Shown here: positions 6,004 to 6,281 of the stretch, one piece after another
How positions within the stretch are numbered: position 1 is the first letter of the stretch
Layout: every line of letters begins with the position of its first letter
Source: Parafilimonas sp.
GTDB taxonomy: Bacteria > Bacteroidota > Bacteroidia > Chitinophagales > Chitinophagaceae
NCBI GenBank assembly: GCA_023251275.1
Contig: JAHEZC010000167.1
Location: forward strand, 1-6,281
Direction of reading: 5' to 3'
DNA: 6,281 bases
The notes under the pieces: model-generated
What the model was told of the DNA's origin: nothing
The model's input: the letters and a program-made list of their open reading frames with translations, nothing else
Databases searched by the model: none
Position numbers and translations under genes: made by a program

Positions 6004-6281
6004 ATGAATTTCAGAAGTTTCAAGGTACCCTATGAAGTAGGGGAAAATTACTCAAAACAGATTGCTTATTTTTCGATGGAGTTTGCCATACACCAGCCTT
6101 TGAAAATTTACAGTGGTGGATTGGGGTTTTTATCCGGCTCTCACTTACGCAGCGCTTACGAACTCAGACAAAATCTTGTTGGCATCGGTATTTTATGGAA
6201 GTATGGGTATTACGACCAGGCCCGCAACCAGGATCAGACTCTGCAGGTGACATGGATGGAAAAAATCTATAGTTTTCTCGA
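6004..6281 (+). CDS. Alpha-glucan phosphorylase, N-terminal part (cut by window edge)
   Basis: The first 92 codons of a gene that continues past the right edge. The start YFSMEFAIH (22-30), then IYSGGLGFLSGSHLRSA (35-51) and GIGILWKYGYYDQ (60-72) are the N-terminal signature of the short (Thermotoga AgpA-like) alpha-glucan phosphorylases of family GT35. These remove glucose from glycogen or maltodextrin ends by phosphorolysis, giving glucose-1-phosphate with pyridoxal phosphate as cofactor. The pyridoxal-lysine region lies beyond the window. Many homologues read GGLGVLAGDHLKSA here; Ser46 replaces the usual Asp. I believe this is a Bacteroidota subtype trait rather than damage, but that is from memory. 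The ATG at 6004 is the only sensible start, since an in-frame TAA lies at 5986-5988 and the protein begins close to the conserved block. It is divergent from accD. No Shine-Dalgarno sequence is visible; the start is preceded by GCGAAA. Confidence 0.88.
   Translation, partial: MNFRSFKVPYEVGENYSKQIAYFSMEFAIHQPLKIYSGGLGFLSGSHLRSAYELRQNLVGIGILWKYGYYDQARNQDQTLQVTWMEKIYSFL

Noticed and set aside
1..6281. Defence system, prophage, insertion sequence, CRISPR or tRNA-linked island
   Set aside because: No transposase, integrase, nuclease, repeat array, tRNA-like motif or composition shift was found. All complete genes are intact and most are ordinary chromosomal families.

Overview
The window looks like a chromosomal housekeeping segment from a member of the Bacteroidota, most likely near Chitinophagaceae. 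Four things point there. The AccD and SmpB variants and the secreted two-domain protein have a Bacteroidota flavour. Good Shine-Dalgarno sequences are lacking. One promoter matches the Bacteroidota -7 consensus TAnnTTTG. Base composition is AT-rich. The placement rests on family recognition from memory, not on a search.

Layout. Five complete genes lie on the minus strand and one partial gene on the plus strand. Reading right to left on the minus strand from about 5.6 kb: accD (acetyl-CoA carboxylase carboxyltransferase beta subunit), smpB 47 bp downstream (tmRNA-binding protein for ribosome rescue), an uncharacterised secreted protein, a NamZ/GH171 (DUF1343) exo-N-acetylmuramidase-like protein, and a sugar transporter of the major facilitator superfamily (MFS). 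On the plus strand, diverging from accD across a 380-bp gap, is the first 92 codons of a short-type alpha-glucan phosphorylase that runs off the right edge.

Functional links. accD and smpB probably share a transcript starting at a recognisable promoter 22-30 bp upstream of accD. The next three genes are separated by 142-238 bp, so each may have its own control. Two of them, a peptidoglycan exo-muramidase and a proton-coupled-type sugar porter, could form a scavenging route in which sugar released from cell wall is imported. That is an inference from adjacency only.

No tRNA, rRNA, insertion sequence, CRISPR array or clear horizontal-transfer signature was seen. The least explained parts are the non-coding gaps. 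The accD/phosphorylase gap carries several nested inverted repeats. The gap between namZ and the transporter holds a 27-bp imperfect palindrome. The gap between smpB and the secreted protein carries an AT-rich stem-loop and a 51-codon opposite-strand ORF. I do not see a convincing new multi-gene system.
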